Shown here: positions 23,767 through 34,981 of the stretch, one piece after another | Position numbering within the stretch: position 1 is the stretch's first letter | Layout: each line of letters starts with the position of its first letter | From: DASUPK01 sp963736305 | GTDB lineage: Bacteria; Actinomycetota; Thermoleophilia; Solirubrobacterales; 70-9 | Reading direction: 5' to 3' | Length of the DNA stretch: 64,000 nucleotides | Assembly (NCBI GenBank): GCA_963736305.1 | Contig: CAVTOD010000008.1 | Span: forward strand, 310,001-374,000 | The notes under the pieces: model-generated | Databases searched by the model: none | What the model saw: the letters and a program-made list of their open reading frames with translations, nothing else | Told to the model about the DNA's origin: nothing | Made by a program: the position numbers and the translations under genes

Positions 23767-24735
23767 TTATTTGGCCGCGTTTGATTTCAGCCGCCGCTTC
23801 GCCGCCAGCAGTGCTCGGTCGGCCGCTTCATGCAGGCTGAGAGCATCTCCGCTCGTCGCTGCGACCCCGAAGGAGGCCGTGACGACTCCTTCCCCGAGCC
23901 TTGCATCGGCCAGTCTCGCGATCAGTCTCTCGCCGGCCCTGTTCCCGCCCTCGAGAGTGGTCTCCGGCATCAGCACGGCGAACTCATCGCCGCCGATGCG
24001 GAATGCATCGTCCGTCAAGCGAGAGGAGTCGATCACCGTGGCTACGCCTTGGAGCACAACATCGCCGGCGGGATGGCCGAGGCGGTCGTTGACGGCCTTG
24101 AAGCTGTCCAGGTCGAATATGCAGAGCGCAAGCTGGTGGCCGTGGCGGGCGCTCCTGGCGGCCTCGACCACGCGGCGCTCCTCGTACGCCCTGCGATTCA
24201 GCAGGCCGGTGAGCGCGTCGGTTCTGCTCTCCATTGCCTTGAGCTCATACAGCGAGGCGTGTGCCATCTGGGCGGAAATCGCTTCGCTCAGGAGGTTCAG
24301 GGTCTCGATGTCGGCGGCCCCGAACCGTCGTGGCTCAGGCGAATACACCTTGAGCACCCCGACTGAGCCGCCATTGTGGTTGAGCGGCACGCAGATCATC
24401 GATCGCGCGTTCACCCCACTCGACGCCTTGCGGTCGATCCGCGGATCGATCGCGGTGTCCTCGCAATAGATGACCTTTCCCTGGTCAAGCGACAGCCCCG
24501 AGAGACTGGTTTGCCGGTTCAGGCGAATGCCGAGATATGGGGTGGCCTCGCCTGCGGTGGCCGCGTAGACCATCTCGTTTCCATCGGGAATCTCGATCAC
24601 CGCGGAGGTTGCCTCGGTGATCTCCTGCGCACGCGCTGCCACCAGGTGCATCACCTGGTTCGTGTCGAGATCCGATGCTGCAATCTCGCTCTGCGTCTTG
24701 ATGATCGCCATGAGCCGATCCCGTTCCGCCTTCAT
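23767..24735 (-). CDS. GAF-GGDEF diguanylate cyclase
   Basis: The 322-residue protein has a GAF sensor domain at about 15-160 (ITEATSAVIEIPDGNEMVYAA, ARSMICVPLNHNG), then a GGDEF domain with TDALTGLLNRRAYEE, FDLDSFKAVNDRLGH and RIGGDEFAVLMPETT. GGDEF is intact and RLTD lies five residues before it, the classic inhibitory I-site, so it should make cyclic di-GMP under product inhibition. It has no membrane segment. ATG 24735 is used; upstream sequence in frame is a shadow. The DUF2855 gene follows almost without a gap. Confidence 0.9.
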   Translation of the reverse strand: MKAERDRLMAIIKTQSEIAASDLDTNQVMHLVAARAQEITEATSAVIEIPDGNEMVYAATAGEATPYLGIRLNRQTSLSGLSLDQGKVIYCEDTAIDPRIDRKASSGVNARSMICVPLNHNGGSVGVLKVYSPEPRRFGAADIETLNLLSEAISAQMAHASLYELKAMESRTDALTGLLNRRAYEERRVVEAARSARHGHQLALCIFDLDSFKAVNDRLGHPAGDVVLQGVATVIDSSRLTDDAFRIGGDEFAVLMPETTLEGGNRAGERLIARLADARLGEGVVTASFGVAATSGDALSLHEAADRALLAAKRRLKSNAAK

Positions 24736-24791
24736 GCTCTGGTCATCGACACCTGTCCTACCGACTATTAGCGTATGGACAAACGTCGCCC

Positions 24792-25232
24792 CTAGCCGCC
24801 GAGCTCGAGCCAGAGCTCCTGGCCGATCGTGCCCTTCGGGAACACCTCGTGGGGCTCCTCGCCGGTCTGCTCGAAGCCGGCCGCGTCGTAGATCCGGCGC
24901 GCGCTCTCCAGCGAGCTGTTGGTCCAGAGCGTGATCCGCTCGTAGCCGGCCCCACGCGCGAAGTCGATGCACTCGTCGACCAGCCTGCTTCCGACCCCGT
25001 AGCCCCTCGCCGACGATTCGACGAAGAGGAGGCGAAGGCGAGCGACCGTGCCGGATTCGCGGACGCAGTAGACGGCGCCCGCCCGTTTCCCGTCGAGCTC
25101 GGCGATCCAGCCGCGCTCGCGCTCCGGGTCGTGGTCCGCGAGGAAGTCGGCGATCACCCTGGCCACCAGGGCGACGAACGGCTCGCCCCATCCAGAGCCC
25201 GGCGGGTAGAGGTGGGCATGGCGCTCCAGCAC
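24792..25232 (-). CDS. GNAT-family acetyltransferase
   Basis: The product has a GNAT core: LFVESSARGYGVGSRLVDECIDFARGAGYERITLWTN-type region carrying the acetyl-CoA loop RGYGVG, then AARRIYDAAGFEQTGEEPHEVFP. It resembles the C-terminal half of MarR-GNAT proteins, whose typical start block (DIRAAELGDHGWVLERHAHLY) is here in frame upstream of GTG 25232. That upstream stretch has no standard start codon; GTA occurs where GTG might be expected, within the glutamine synthetase stop. The first residues are therefore uncertain. The substrate is unknown. It follows the glutamine synthetase gene on the same strand. Confidence 0.8.
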   Translation of the reverse strand: MLERHAHLYPPGSGWGEPFVALVARVIADFLADHDPERERGWIAELDGKRAGAVYCVRESGTVARLRLLFVESSARGYGVGSRLVDECIDFARGAGYERITLWTNSSLESARRIYDAAGFEQTGEEPHEVFPKGTIGQELWLELGG

Positions 25233-25285
25233 CCAGCCGTGGTCGCCGAGCTCGGCGGCGCGTATGTCGACGCGATGCTCCGTCG

Positions 25286-27433
<2,148 letters not shown>

Positions 27434-27594
27434 CGTCGGGGCAGCCTCCTCGCAGGCATGGCGCGCCTGCGGCGCGCCGAAGTTGGTCACACGAAACGAG
27501 GTCGGAGATTAGAGGCCCAGGCAGGGTCAGGGCTTTGTCCGGGCGTATAAAAATCGCAATACGCGGTTCGACACGAGGTATGGGCCGCTGTACC

Positions 27595-28464
27595 TCAGTG
27601 TTCGGTGGTCAGCACAAGCGCATTGCCGGCAGGGTCGACGGCCCGGACCTCGTCACCGGCTCGCTGGGGCTCGAAGCCGGCCTCGCGAAGGCGGTCCTCC
27701 TCGGCCGCCAGCCGATCGGGGCCGGGCAGCTCGATCGCGAACCGGCGCAACCCGAGGCTGTCGGCCGGCGGGGAAGGGGCACCCTCGCCCGCCCAGGTGT
27801 TGAGCCCGAGGTGATGGTGATACCCGCCGGCGGAAACGAAGAGGGCGCCCGGATAGCCGCGAACGGTGACGTCGAATCCGAGCGCACCGGAGTAGAAGGC
27901 CTCGGCCGCCATCAGGTCCCCCACGTTCAGGTGGACATGGCCGATGTGAGTGCCGGGCGCCATGCCCGCCTCCGCGCCTTCTCGCCGGAGCTCGCCCAGC
28001 ACCCCGCCGAGGTCGAGCGGCAGTGTGTCCATCTGCAGGACGCCGTCGCGCACGGGCCATTCCTCTCTCGGGCGGTCGCGGTAGAGCTCGATCCCGTTGC
28101 CCTCCGGGTCGCTCAGATAGAGCGCCTCGCTGACGAGATGATCGGAGGCCCCACTCAGGTGCCAGCCGGCCTCGGCGATGCGCTGCAGGGCGCGGGCGAG
28201 GTCGGCGCGACTCGGCACCAGGATTGCGAGGTGGAAGAGGCCACTGGTGCCGCGGGGGCGAGGAGGGGCGTCCGGATCGCCGACGAGCTCGACGATGGGC
28301 CGGCCCGGGCCACCGTTCGTTCCGAGACGAACGATCCCGTCCGCCGCACCGAGCTCGGTGAGGCCGATCGCGTCTCGGTAGAAATCCCGGGCTCCATCGA
28401 GGTCGGCGACGGTCAGGCGCACCGGCCCCATCGAGGTCGCCGGGTCTATGGATCCGTTCTCCAC
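27595..28464 (-). CDS. Two-domain VOC (glyoxalase/extradiol-type) protein
   Basis: The roughly 290-residue protein carries two VOC modules: the first with MGPVRLTVADLDGARDFYRD and SDPEGNGIELYRDR, the second with HIGHVHLNVGDLMAAEAFYS and DPAGNALVLTTEH. The His/Glu positions of a metal site occur in both. The arrangement is that of CatE-like catechol 2,3-dioxygenase or YfiE-type proteins; the substrate is unclear. GTG 28464 keeps the family N-terminus IDPATSMGPV; ATG 28431 is internal to it. The gene at 28505 is divergent, leaving only 40 bp for two promoters. Confidence 0.82.
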   Translation of the reverse strand: MENGSIDPATSMGPVRLTVADLDGARDFYRDAIGLTELGAADGIVRLGTNGGPGRPIVELVGDPDAPPRPRGTSGLFHLAILVPSRADLARALQRIAEAGWHLSGASDHLVSEALYLSDPEGNGIELYRDRPREEWPVRDGVLQMDTLPLDLGGVLGELRREGAEAGMAPGTHIGHVHLNVGDLMAAEAFYSGALGFDVTVRGYPGALFVSAGGYHHHLGLNTWAGEGAPSPPADSLGLRRFAIELPGPDRLAAEEDRLREAGFEPQRAGDEVRAVDPAGNALVLTTEH

Positions 28465-28504
28465 CACTTCAGGGTAGAGCGGCGCATTTCGGCAGTAATT
28501 ACGG

Positions 28505-30046
28505 ATGCCCGGCCTCCGTCGCCATGACATGGTCCTCGCCGTGAAGTTCGGCGGAGAGGCTCTGCAAAGAGGGGTCGCCGGCCGTGAGATCCACCAGTCG
28601 CGCACCATGGCCACCGTTCTCGGCGCGCTGTTCGTCGCTGGGGGGACGATCGGCGGGCTCTCGCTGCTCCTGCCGCATCCGAGCTCGTTCGACTCGCCGG
28701 CGCTCTGGAGCAACGTCGTTATCGCGTACGTCGCCGGGGTCATTCTGCTTCTGCTTCGAAACAGGCTGGCCGGCTGGGCGCTGCCGATCGTCGTGCTCGG
28801 GGGGACGGCGGTCGTCACGCGGGCGGTCTACTACGGCCACGACCCGAGCGGCTATTACACGATCTGGTACCTGTGGATCGGCGTCTACGCGTTCTTCTTC
28901 TTCGGCCTCCGCTGGGGGCTCATCCAGATGGCGGCCGTCGGCGCCGCCTACGGCTGGGTGCTCACCGAGCTCGAGGGCCCGACGCCGGTCGCCCGCTGGG
29001 TTGTGACGATCGGAAGCATCCTGGTCGCCGGCCTGCTCGTCGACGCGCTCGCGGGACGGCTGCGAAGCGAGACCGATGCCTCCGCGAGGCGCGCGGCGAA
29101 TCTCGAGGCGGTCGGGGAGGTGGCCAGGCAGCTCGCCACCCAGAGCGACCCTCGTGCGGTCGGCTGGGCGATCTGCTCGGCCGCCGTCCGGGCGGCCCAC
29201 GCCTCGGCGGCGGTGCTCTGGCGGCCGAACCGCACCGGGGACGCGTTAGAGGTGACCGCGGTGGCGGGTGCCGACGCGGAGGGCGCTTCCGTTTCGTTCG
29301 TCACGCCGAACTCGGGGGCGATCCAGGCCTTCACCTCGGCGACCGACCGGTTCGCCCCGATCCGGGCCGGCAGGTCCGCTCAGGAGCTCTCACCGGCCCT
29401 CGAGGCCGGCGCCGCCCTCTGGCAGCCGATCATGCAGGACAGGAGCACCGCGGTCGGCGTGCTCGCCGTCTACTGGCGGGAGCCGCTGGAGCAGCTCGGT
29501 GGCGAGACCCGGCGGGCGGTCAGGCTGCTCGCGCTCGAGGCTGCGATCGCGATCGAGCGAGGCGAGCTGCTCGGCCGGCTCGAGATCGCGGCCCGTACGG
29601 ACGACCTCACCGGGTTGCTCAATCGCCGAGCCTGGGACGAGGAGCTCGGGCGAGAGCTCTCGCGGGCCGATCGAAACACCGGGAAGCTCTGCGTCGCGAT
29701 CCTCGACCTCGATCGCTTCAAGGAGTACAACGACGCTCACGGCCACCAGGCCGGGGATCGGTTCCTGAAGCAGATCGCCGGCGCTTGGACCCAGGCACTG
29801 CGCGCGGGTGACGTCCTCGCCCGCTACGGCGGCGAGGAGTTCGCACTGGCTCTTCCGGGGACCAACCTCGCGCGCGCGCAGCAGATGCTGGAGCGGCTCT
29901 GCGGTCTGCTGCCAGAGGGACAGACCAGCTCGGCCGGCGTCAGCTGCTGGGACGGCAAGGAGAGCGCCGAGGCACTCATCGCTCGTGCCGATGCGGCGCT
30001 CTACTCCGCCAAGGAAGCGGGCCGCGCCCGCGTCGTCGGCGCCTGA
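28505..30046 (+). CDS. Membrane-bound GAF-GGDEF diguanylate cyclase
   Basis: The 513-residue protein has about five hydrophobic helices at residues 35-170 (VLGALFVAGGTIGGLSLLLP, VVIAYVAGVILLLL, WYLWIGVYAFFFFGL), a GAF-like domain and a GGDEF domain with RTDDLTGLLNRRAWDEE, LDLDRFKEYNDAHGH and ARYGGEEFALALPG. The GGEEF site is intact and RAGD lies five residues before it, a canonical I-site, so it should be an active, product-inhibited cyclase that senses something at the membrane. ATG 28505 or 28529 may start it. It is the second GGDEF protein in this window. Confidence 0.88.
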   Translation: MPGLRRHDMVLAVKFGGEALQRGVAGREIHQSRTMATVLGALFVAGGTIGGLSLLLPHPSSFDSPALWSNVVIAYVAGVILLLLRNRLAGWALPIVVLGGTAVVTRAVYYGHDPSGYYTIWYLWIGVYAFFFFGLRWGLIQMAAVGAAYGWVLTELEGPTPVARWVVTIGSILVAGLLVDALAGRLRSETDASARRAANLEAVGEVARQLATQSDPRAVGWAICSAAVRAAHASAAVLWRPNRTGDALEVTAVAGADAEGASVSFVTPNSGAIQAFTSATDRFAPIRAGRSAQELSPALEAGAALWQPIMQDRSTAVGVLAVYWREPLEQLGGETRRAVRLLALEAAIAIERGELLGRLEIAARTDDLTGLLNRRAWDEELGRELSRADRNTGKLCVAILDLDRFKEYNDAHGHQAGDRFLKQIAGAWTQALRAGDVLARYGGEEFALALPGTNLARAQQMLERLCGLLPEGQTSSAGVSCWDGKESAEALIARADAALYSAKEAGRARVVGA

Positions 30047-30050
30047 CCCT

Positions 30051-30689
30051 CTACCGCAGGAACTCGTCGGTGTCCTCGGGCGCCCAGCGCTCGGCAAGGA
30101 TTCCGAAGGGCACCGTCAAGAACCAGATGCAGACGGCGAGGGTCGTCGAGACGAACGCGAACGGGATGGACACGATGAAGAAGAGCACCGGGGAGAGCGA
30201 GGCCATGACGCCGAAGCGGTAGACCTCCGTCGAGGGCTGTCGTCGGAGGAGCCCGGCCCGGTAGGCGTGCCGGAAGAGCACGACCTCCATTCCGCTGACG
30301 ACGGCCACGGCAACCGCGTAGATCACGACCGAGAGAGGATTCGAGAAGTACTCGCCGAGCAGGGCAGTCGGGAACGGCAGGAAGGCGATGAAGGCGAGGT
30401 AGAGGAGGTTCAGGCCCACGAATGCCTGGTCCATCGAGTCCAGCAGCGAGATGAACTGATGGTGGGCGAGCCAATACCGGCCGATCACCGCAAAGCTGAT
30501 GAAGAAGCTGACGAAAGCCCCCGAGAGGTCGTTGAGCGCGTCGGCGAGGTCGTGGACGCTGTTGCCGTCGGAGATGTGCGGAACGGCGATCGAGACCACC
30601 AGCAGCGTCATCGCGATCGCAAAGAGCCCGTCGCTGAAGGCGAGAGTTCGCCCGAACTCGACGCTCTGGCGGTCGTATCTGCCGGACAA
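30051..30689 (-). CDS. TMEM175-family potassium channel protein
   Basis: The 212-residue membrane protein has the TMEM175 signature RTLAFSDGLFAIAMTLLVVS with FSDG in the first helix, followed by five more helices (FVSFFISFAVIGRYWLAHHQF, LNLLYLAFIAFLPFPTALLG). Bacterial members form tetrameric K+-selective leak channels. TTG 30689 is 5 bp after the stop of the previous gene and is the most suitable start; upstream sequence is an Arg-rich shadow. It is the last of a three-gene operon with the tandem-repeat protein and the phosphoesterase. Confidence 0.85.
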   Translation of the reverse strand: MSGRYDRQSVEFGRTLAFSDGLFAIAMTLLVVSIAVPHISDGNSVHDLADALNDLSGAFVSFFISFAVIGRYWLAHHQFISLLDSMDQAFVGLNLLYLAFIAFLPFPTALLGEYFSNPLSVVIYAVAVAVVSGMEVVLFRHAYRAGLLRRQPSTEVYRFGVMASLSPVLFFIVSIPFAFVSTTLAVCIWFLTVPFGILAERWAPEDTDEFLR

Positions 30690-30694
30690 GGCGG

Positions 30695-31381
30695 CTAGAG
30701 GCCGAGATCCCGCAGGAACCCGGGCTTCAGCGCGCTCAGGTTGACGAACGCCGGGAGCGGCATGTCGTCGGGATTGCCGCGGACGCCCACATGGCTCCCC
30801 GCCGGCACTTCTCCCTCGAGCCGCTTGCCCAGCTCGACCGCATCGTCCTCGGTCGCGGCGCCCACGAGCAGGTATCGGAAGCGGCGCTTCACGGGCAGGT
30901 CCTCGTCGCGGAGCTTCCTCGCGAGCGGCATGGTGTCCTTGATGTGGGGTAGGTCGATGACGACCTCCCAGGGATATTCGCCGTATTGCTTCGCTTCGTG
31001 CGACCCCTCGACCTCGTGCTCGCGCATCTCCTCGGCCAGCGCGGCCTCGTCGTCGGGGAGCGGCTCCGACGCGTCCTTCCACTCCTCGGCGACGGGATGC
31101 CAGCGCATCAAGCGAACCTGCCCGACCAGCTTCTGGTCCTGCATCAGGTTCTTGACGACGTGCTCGGCCTCCTGGGCCGACTCCTCGTGCCACGCGTAGA
31201 TGAACACGAAGGGCCCGTCGCGGGTCACGATCACGCTGCCGCCGAGCAGCTTCCGGGCCTCGTTGTCCAACTGCAGATGGTGGAGCGCATCGCTGAGGGT
31301 GGCGCCGTTGTGCTCCTCGTCGAGGGTGACCTCGACACGCCACTCGTCGCGGCCGCGCGGTGCTTCGTCCCAGTCGTTCAT
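30695..31381 (-). CDS. Conserved hypothetical protein with two similar halves
   Basis: The 228-residue acidic protein is soluble with no Cys. The halves share a pattern: WRVEVTLDEEHNGAT with a later FVFIYAWHEESAQEAEHVVKNL, and WEVVIDLPHIKDTMPLARKL with RYLLVGAATEDDAVELGKRLEGEV. Each resembles a ferredoxin-like beta-alpha-beta unit, so it may be a tandem repeat made by duplication. No family or function is assigned. ATG 31381 overlaps the stop of the phosphoesterase gene (ATGA), so the two are translationally coupled. Confidence 0.65.
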   Translation of the reverse strand: MNDWDEAPRGRDEWRVEVTLDEEHNGATLSDALHHLQLDNEARKLLGGSVIVTRDGPFVFIYAWHEESAQEAEHVVKNLMQDQKLVGQVRLMRWHPVAEEWKDASEPLPDDEAALAEEMREHEVEGSHEAKQYGEYPWEVVIDLPHIKDTMPLARKLRDEDLPVKRRFRYLLVGAATEDDAVELGKRLEGEVPAGSHVGVRGNPDDMPLPAFVNLSALKPGFLRDLGL

Positions 31382-31980
31382 GAGCCCAACTCTATTGCGG
31401 TCCCGGACGGGCCGAGGTTCATCACCCTCGTGGGCCCGATCTCGCTCTCGGTGCCCCAGGACTCGTGGATGTGGCCGCAGACCGCAATCCGTGGGCGCTT
31501 GGCCTCGATCGCGTCGAGGATCGCCTGGCTGCCGAGGTGGTCCCCGGAGCCGGACCGATCGCAGTGGCCCTTCGGCGGGGAGTGGACCACCAGCACCGCA
31601 TCCTCAGGGCAGCCGGCCAGCTTCTCTGCGGCTTCGACCTCGTCGAGGTCGAAGCTCCAATCCCACGGTGTGATCGGGATGCCGGCGCCCAGCCCGAAGA
31701 AAGGCGTCCCGTCGATCTCGGTGCCCTCGCCGTGCAACACGCTCGCCGCGTCCCACTCCTCGCAGGCGGCGCGCAGGGCGTCGTCGGTCTCGTTGTTCCC
31801 CGGGACGAGGACGGTGGGCGTGTCGATTGCGCTAAGCGCCCCGATCGTCTCGTCGAGGCCTTCGTGCACGGAGGCGAAGTCTCCGGCCGCGATCACGACG
31901 TCCGCGCCGGAGGAGCGCTCGACCAGCGCGGCCGCCCGATCGAGGTCGCGATGGAGGTCGCTGAAGGCAAGGATCTTCAC
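31378..31980 (-). CDS. Calcineurin-like metallophosphoesterase
   Basis: The 200-residue protein has the phosphoesterase blocks FSDLHRD (D8, H10), AAGDFAS, VPGNNE, VVHSPPKGH and CGHIHESWG, giving all ligands of the dimetal site. Small members of this size hydrolyse phosphodiesters or phosphomonoesters; the substrate is unknown. GTG 31980 starts it. It is the first gene of the operon with the tandem-repeat protein and TMEM175. Confidence 0.88.
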   Translation of the reverse strand: MKILAFSDLHRDLDRAAALVERSSGADVVIAAGDFASVHEGLDETIGALSAIDTPTVLVPGNNETDDALRAACEEWDAASVLHGEGTEIDGTPFFGLGAGIPITPWDWSFDLDEVEAAEKLAGCPEDAVLVVHSPPKGHCDRSGSGDHLGSQAILDAIEAKRPRIAVCGHIHESWGTESEIGPTRVMNLGPSGTAIELGS

Positions 31981-32069
31981 GGTCGGCAGTCTGTCACTGA
32001 CCGGGTGGCGGCGGCGTTTCGGGCCCGCTGAGGCGGGGGATCAGTGGGGGCACATGAAGGAGGGCTGAC

Positions 32070-32327
32070 ATGTACGGAGCGTTTTCTGGATTGAGCTTTG
32101 GAGCGGTGGCGATCATCGCGCTGCTCGTGATCGCACTTGCCGTTTTCGCGTCGCCCCTGTTGGCGGTGATCATCTTGGGCGTGGCGGCGATCTTCCTGTT
32201 GATCGGGATGTCGGCGCTGCGCCAGAGATCGGAGCGCCAGGACCGAACAGCGGGAGGAGCACCCGACATCCGATCCTACGGTCCCAGAGGCCGCGGGCCC
32301 GGCGCTCCCGCCTCAGGAGAGGGTTAG
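32070..32327 (+). CDS. Small membrane protein
   Basis: The 85-residue protein has two membrane helices (AVAIIALLVIALAVFA and LAVIILGVAAIFLLIGMSAL) and a soluble Arg/Gly/Pro-rich tail (GPRGRGPGAPASGEG). ATG 32070 is preceded by AAGGAGGG, a strong ribosome site. No family was recognised. The stop overlaps the end of the convergent sulfotransferase gene by 4 bp. Confidence 0.65.
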   Translation: MYGAFSGLSFGAVAIIALLVIALAVFASPLLAVIILGVAAIFLLIGMSALRQRSERQDRTAGGAPDIRSYGPRGRGPGAPASGEG

Positions 32328-33272
32328 GCCGCCCGACGCTTAGGAATGTCGCCCGGGCGGAGGTAGCCGAGCTCGTCGAGCTTGTTTCCGAGGATCTCGT
32401 GCATCGCCTCGATTTCCTCGCGGCTCATGTGGCTGGCCCATCCGCCCGGGCTGGCGCGGCGGATCTCGCGGCCGGCTCCCTTGCGCGAGTCAGGAACGCG
32501 TGAGAACTCGTTCTGCGCAGCGATCCGGTCGAGCTGCGCCTCGCTCGCGTCGATGCCCAGGACACCGCAGATCCGTTTCAGGGCGCTGACCGGGTCGGCG
32601 CGCATCTCCCTCGTAGCGGATCAGCACCCGGCGATCGGGGTCGGTGCGCGCGAACGTCTCCTGCACGACCTCGGTGCGGTGCAGCCAGACGCTCGACTGC
32701 CAGCGGATCAGCGGGGTCCTGCCGCCGTCGTCGACCGGGTAGGCGCCTTCGTCGGTCGCCCAGCTGCCGTCCCGGTACGCGTCGAGCCATGAGTCGACCA
32801 CGTCCCGCCCGTCCCGCAGCAGGAAGATCAGCGCCGAGCGGGGGAACAGCTCCATGATCGTGTCGGCGGCGTGTGAGCCCGGCTCCTTCACCACGACGAT
32901 TGGGCTCTCCACGCCGCCGAACTCGGCGATCTGCTCGGTGGCCTGCGCCTCGAATCGTGCGCTGATCAGGTCACGCAGCTGCGGGACCCAGGTATCGCGA
33001 TAGCGGTCCGCGAAGAGGTAGTCGCGCTTCTGTCGCTTGTAGTCGGCGAGCGTCCCGAGCTTCGGCGGATCCTTGGCGGTCGCCCAGGCGAGCGGGATGG
33101 GCCGCCAGACGCCGAGGTGATGGCCGAGATGCGGGTCGTCGATGGGGATCACCCGCTCCAGCCCGGACAGCATCCGCAGAAGCCATGTGCTGCCGCTGCG
33201 CGACGATCCGAAGATCCAGGCCAGCCGCCCCGGGTCTGTCACGGAGATTTCGGGTCTCGGTCCCTCGGACAC
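32324..33272 (-). pseudogene. Sulfotransferase interrupted by a one-base frameshift
   Basis: The first about 220 residues (from 33272) match a PAPS-dependent sulfotransferase: WIFGSSRSGSTWLLRML (5'-phosphosulfate loop), VVVKEPGSHAADTIMELFP and FLLRDGRDVVDSWLDAY (3'-phosphate site). At about 32608-32610 one extra G in a three-G run turns YEEMRADP into YEGDARRP. The rest of the protein (EEMRADPVSALKRICGVLG, RRASPGGWASHMS) continues in the next frame to 32324. Removing one base restores a protein of about 315 residues. It may be a recent mutation or a sequencing indel. Confidence 0.8.
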
Positions 33273-33358
33273 GTTGTCCCCCTTGTCAAGCGTCGGCCGT
33301 CAGCGGGGCGTTGCCACCCACGCAAGGTCGTATTCCCGTCGGACGGAAACGCGCTCCG

Positions 33359-33490
33359 CTAAGCGGAAGCGCGCAACCTTGGCCAGATCAGGAGGACGAG
33401 ACCGATCAGGATGCACGCCAAGCCGAGCCCGTAGTTGACGAGCACGGCGAGGAGGATTCCGATCACGATCAGTAGCAGCGATAGCTCCAT
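33359..33490 (-). CDS. 43-residue membrane peptide
   Basis: The short product consists almost entirely of two membrane helices (MELSLLLIVIGILLAVLVNY and LGLACILIGLVLLIWP) ending RLRASA. The ATG at 33490 is the natural start; the longer frame upstream is a Ser/Thr/Arg-rich shadow. Function unknown. Confidence 0.55.
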   Translation of the reverse strand: MELSLLLIVIGILLAVLVNYGLGLACILIGLVLLIWPRLRASA

Positions 33491-33587
33491 GCCGCCATTC
33501 GATACCCGGCCGGCCGCCCCCAAACGGTTCGGGCCGCGAAGTCCGTAATTGGTGGATACTGGCCAGACACGGGTAAGGCAATACCGC

Positions 33588-34232
33588 ATGCCGCAAATTG
33601 TCATCCTCGACGTCGACGGCACGCTCGTCGACACGAACTATCACCACGCGATCGCCTGGTACCGGGCGTTCCGCCGCCATTTCATCACCCCGCCCGTCTG
33701 GCGCATCCACCGGCACATCGGGATGGGCGGTGATCAGCTCGTCGCGGCGGTTGCGGGCGACGACGTCGAGGAGCGTGCCGGAGACCGGATCCGCGAGGCG
33801 GAGTCCGAGCTCTACCGCGAGCTGATCGGTGAGGTGCAGGCGATGGAGGGCTCGCGTGAATTGATCGTGGATCTGAAGGAGGCGGGCAGCGTCGTCGTGC
33901 TGGCGAGCTCAGCGAAGGACTGGGAGGTCGAGCACTACATCGAGTTGCTGGACGCGGCGGAGATCGTCGACGACTGGACCACCTCGGCGGATGTCGAGAG
34001 CACCAAGCCGGAGCCCGACCTGATCAAGGCCGCCCTCGACAAGGCCGACACCGACGGGGAGGCGATGCTGATCGGCGACACGGTCTGGGACGTCGAGGCC
34101 GCCAAGCGCGCCGGGGTCGAGACCCTCGCCGTGCTCACCGGGGGCTTCTCCGAACAGGAGCTCCGCGACGCGGGCGCCAAGGACGTCTACACCTCGGTCG
34201 AGGAGCTGCGGAAGAGCCTGGTCAGGGTCTAG
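33588..34232 (+). CDS. HAD-superfamily phosphatase
   Basis: The 214-residue protein has the HAD motifs ILDVDGTLVDTN (nucleophile Asp and acid/base Asp), VVLASSAKD (motif II), KPEPDLIKAALDK (motif III Lys) and MLIGDTVWDVEAAKRAG (motif IV Asp). The helical cap between motifs I and II is that of the beta-phosphoglucomutase/phosphoglycolate phosphatase group. The substrate is unknown. ATG 33588 is placed so the motif follows immediately; an upstream ATG at 33549 is unlikely. Its stop overlaps the lipoate ligase gene end by 4 bp. Confidence 0.85.
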   Translation: MPQIVILDVDGTLVDTNYHHAIAWYRAFRRHFITPPVWRIHRHIGMGGDQLVAAVAGDDVEERAGDRIREAESELYRELIGEVQAMEGSRELIVDLKEAGSVVVLASSAKDWEVEHYIELLDAAEIVDDWTTSADVESTKPEPDLIKAALDKADTDGEAMLIGDTVWDVEAAKRAGVETLAVLTGGFSEQELRDAGAKDVYTSVEELRKSLVRV

Positions 34233-34972
34233 GCAGCCTCGAGCGCACCCTCGGCCCGGCGCATCGTCTCGTCGTCCAGCTCGGCGTCGACCAGCTCGTA
34301 GCTCCTCGCCAGCTCGGCGATCAGCGCCTCCTCGAGCTCGCCGACGTCGACCTCGCGGCCGAGCTCCTCGGCGGCGCTGCCGGAGGTCGCCGGATCCCAG
34401 TCGAGCTGGAGCGCTTCGTAGACCGGCACGAGCACGCGCGCAATCTCGTCGCCTGCGGAGGCGACGATCACTCCGCCCATGTGCGCCCCGCCGCGGATCA
34501 TCCGCTGGCCGATGCCCGAGAGCTTTGTCTTTTCTCGTGCGTTGACGCTGTAGGCGCCGGGGCAGTACTCGCCCGGCACCTCGCCGACGCGCGCGTCGAC
34601 GCCGAGCTCTCGCAGCGTGCCGGCGATCAGCTCCGCCGCCTCCTCGAAGCGGGCGTAGGTGCGCTTCGGCGGCTGCGGGTCCGCGTAGGCTCGGGCGATC
34701 GCGATCGTCCCTGTGTGAAAGACGGCGGCGCGGCCGCCGGCCAGCCGCTCGACGGCGGCGAAGCCCGCGGCGCGAGCGGCGTCGGCGGCCACCGCGTAGC
34801 CGGGATTGGAGAGGTCCTGGCGGCCGAAGGCGACCTCCTTGCCCGGACGGTGGATCCTGATCGTGGGCGGCAGCTCTCCTGCGGCGACGCGCTGCAGGAT
34901 GGTGCGTGAGATGGCTGTGCTGAGCTCGGGCTGGTCGGGGAAGGAGTGTCGGATCAGGCGCAGGCGCTCCAC
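34229..34972 (-). CDS. Lipoate-protein ligase A family protein
   Basis: The 247-residue protein has the ligase fold motifs RIHRPGKEVAFGRQD, VERLAGGRAAVFHTGTIAIA (Arg-rich loop), CPGAYSVNAREKTKLSGIGQR with the conserved Lys (TKLSGIGQ) and a GGVIVASAGD segment. It would attach lipoate or octanoate to lipoyl domains. It is co-transcribed with the crotonase gene 9 bp upstream, which is also a small acyl enzyme. GTG 34972 is the start. Whether it is a ligase or an octanoyltransferase cannot be separated by sequence alone. Confidence 0.8.
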   Translation of the reverse strand: MERLRLIRHSFPDQPELSTAISRTILQRVAAGELPPTIRIHRPGKEVAFGRQDLSNPGYAVAADAARAAGFAAVERLAGGRAAVFHTGTIAIARAYADPQPPKRTYARFEEAAELIAGTLRELGVDARVGEVPGEYCPGAYSVNAREKTKLSGIGQRMIRGGAHMGGVIVASAGDEIARVLVPVYEALQLDWDPATSGSAAEELGREVDVGELEEALIAELARSYELVDAELDDETMRRAEGALEAA

Positions 34973-34981
34973 TTGCCGGAT

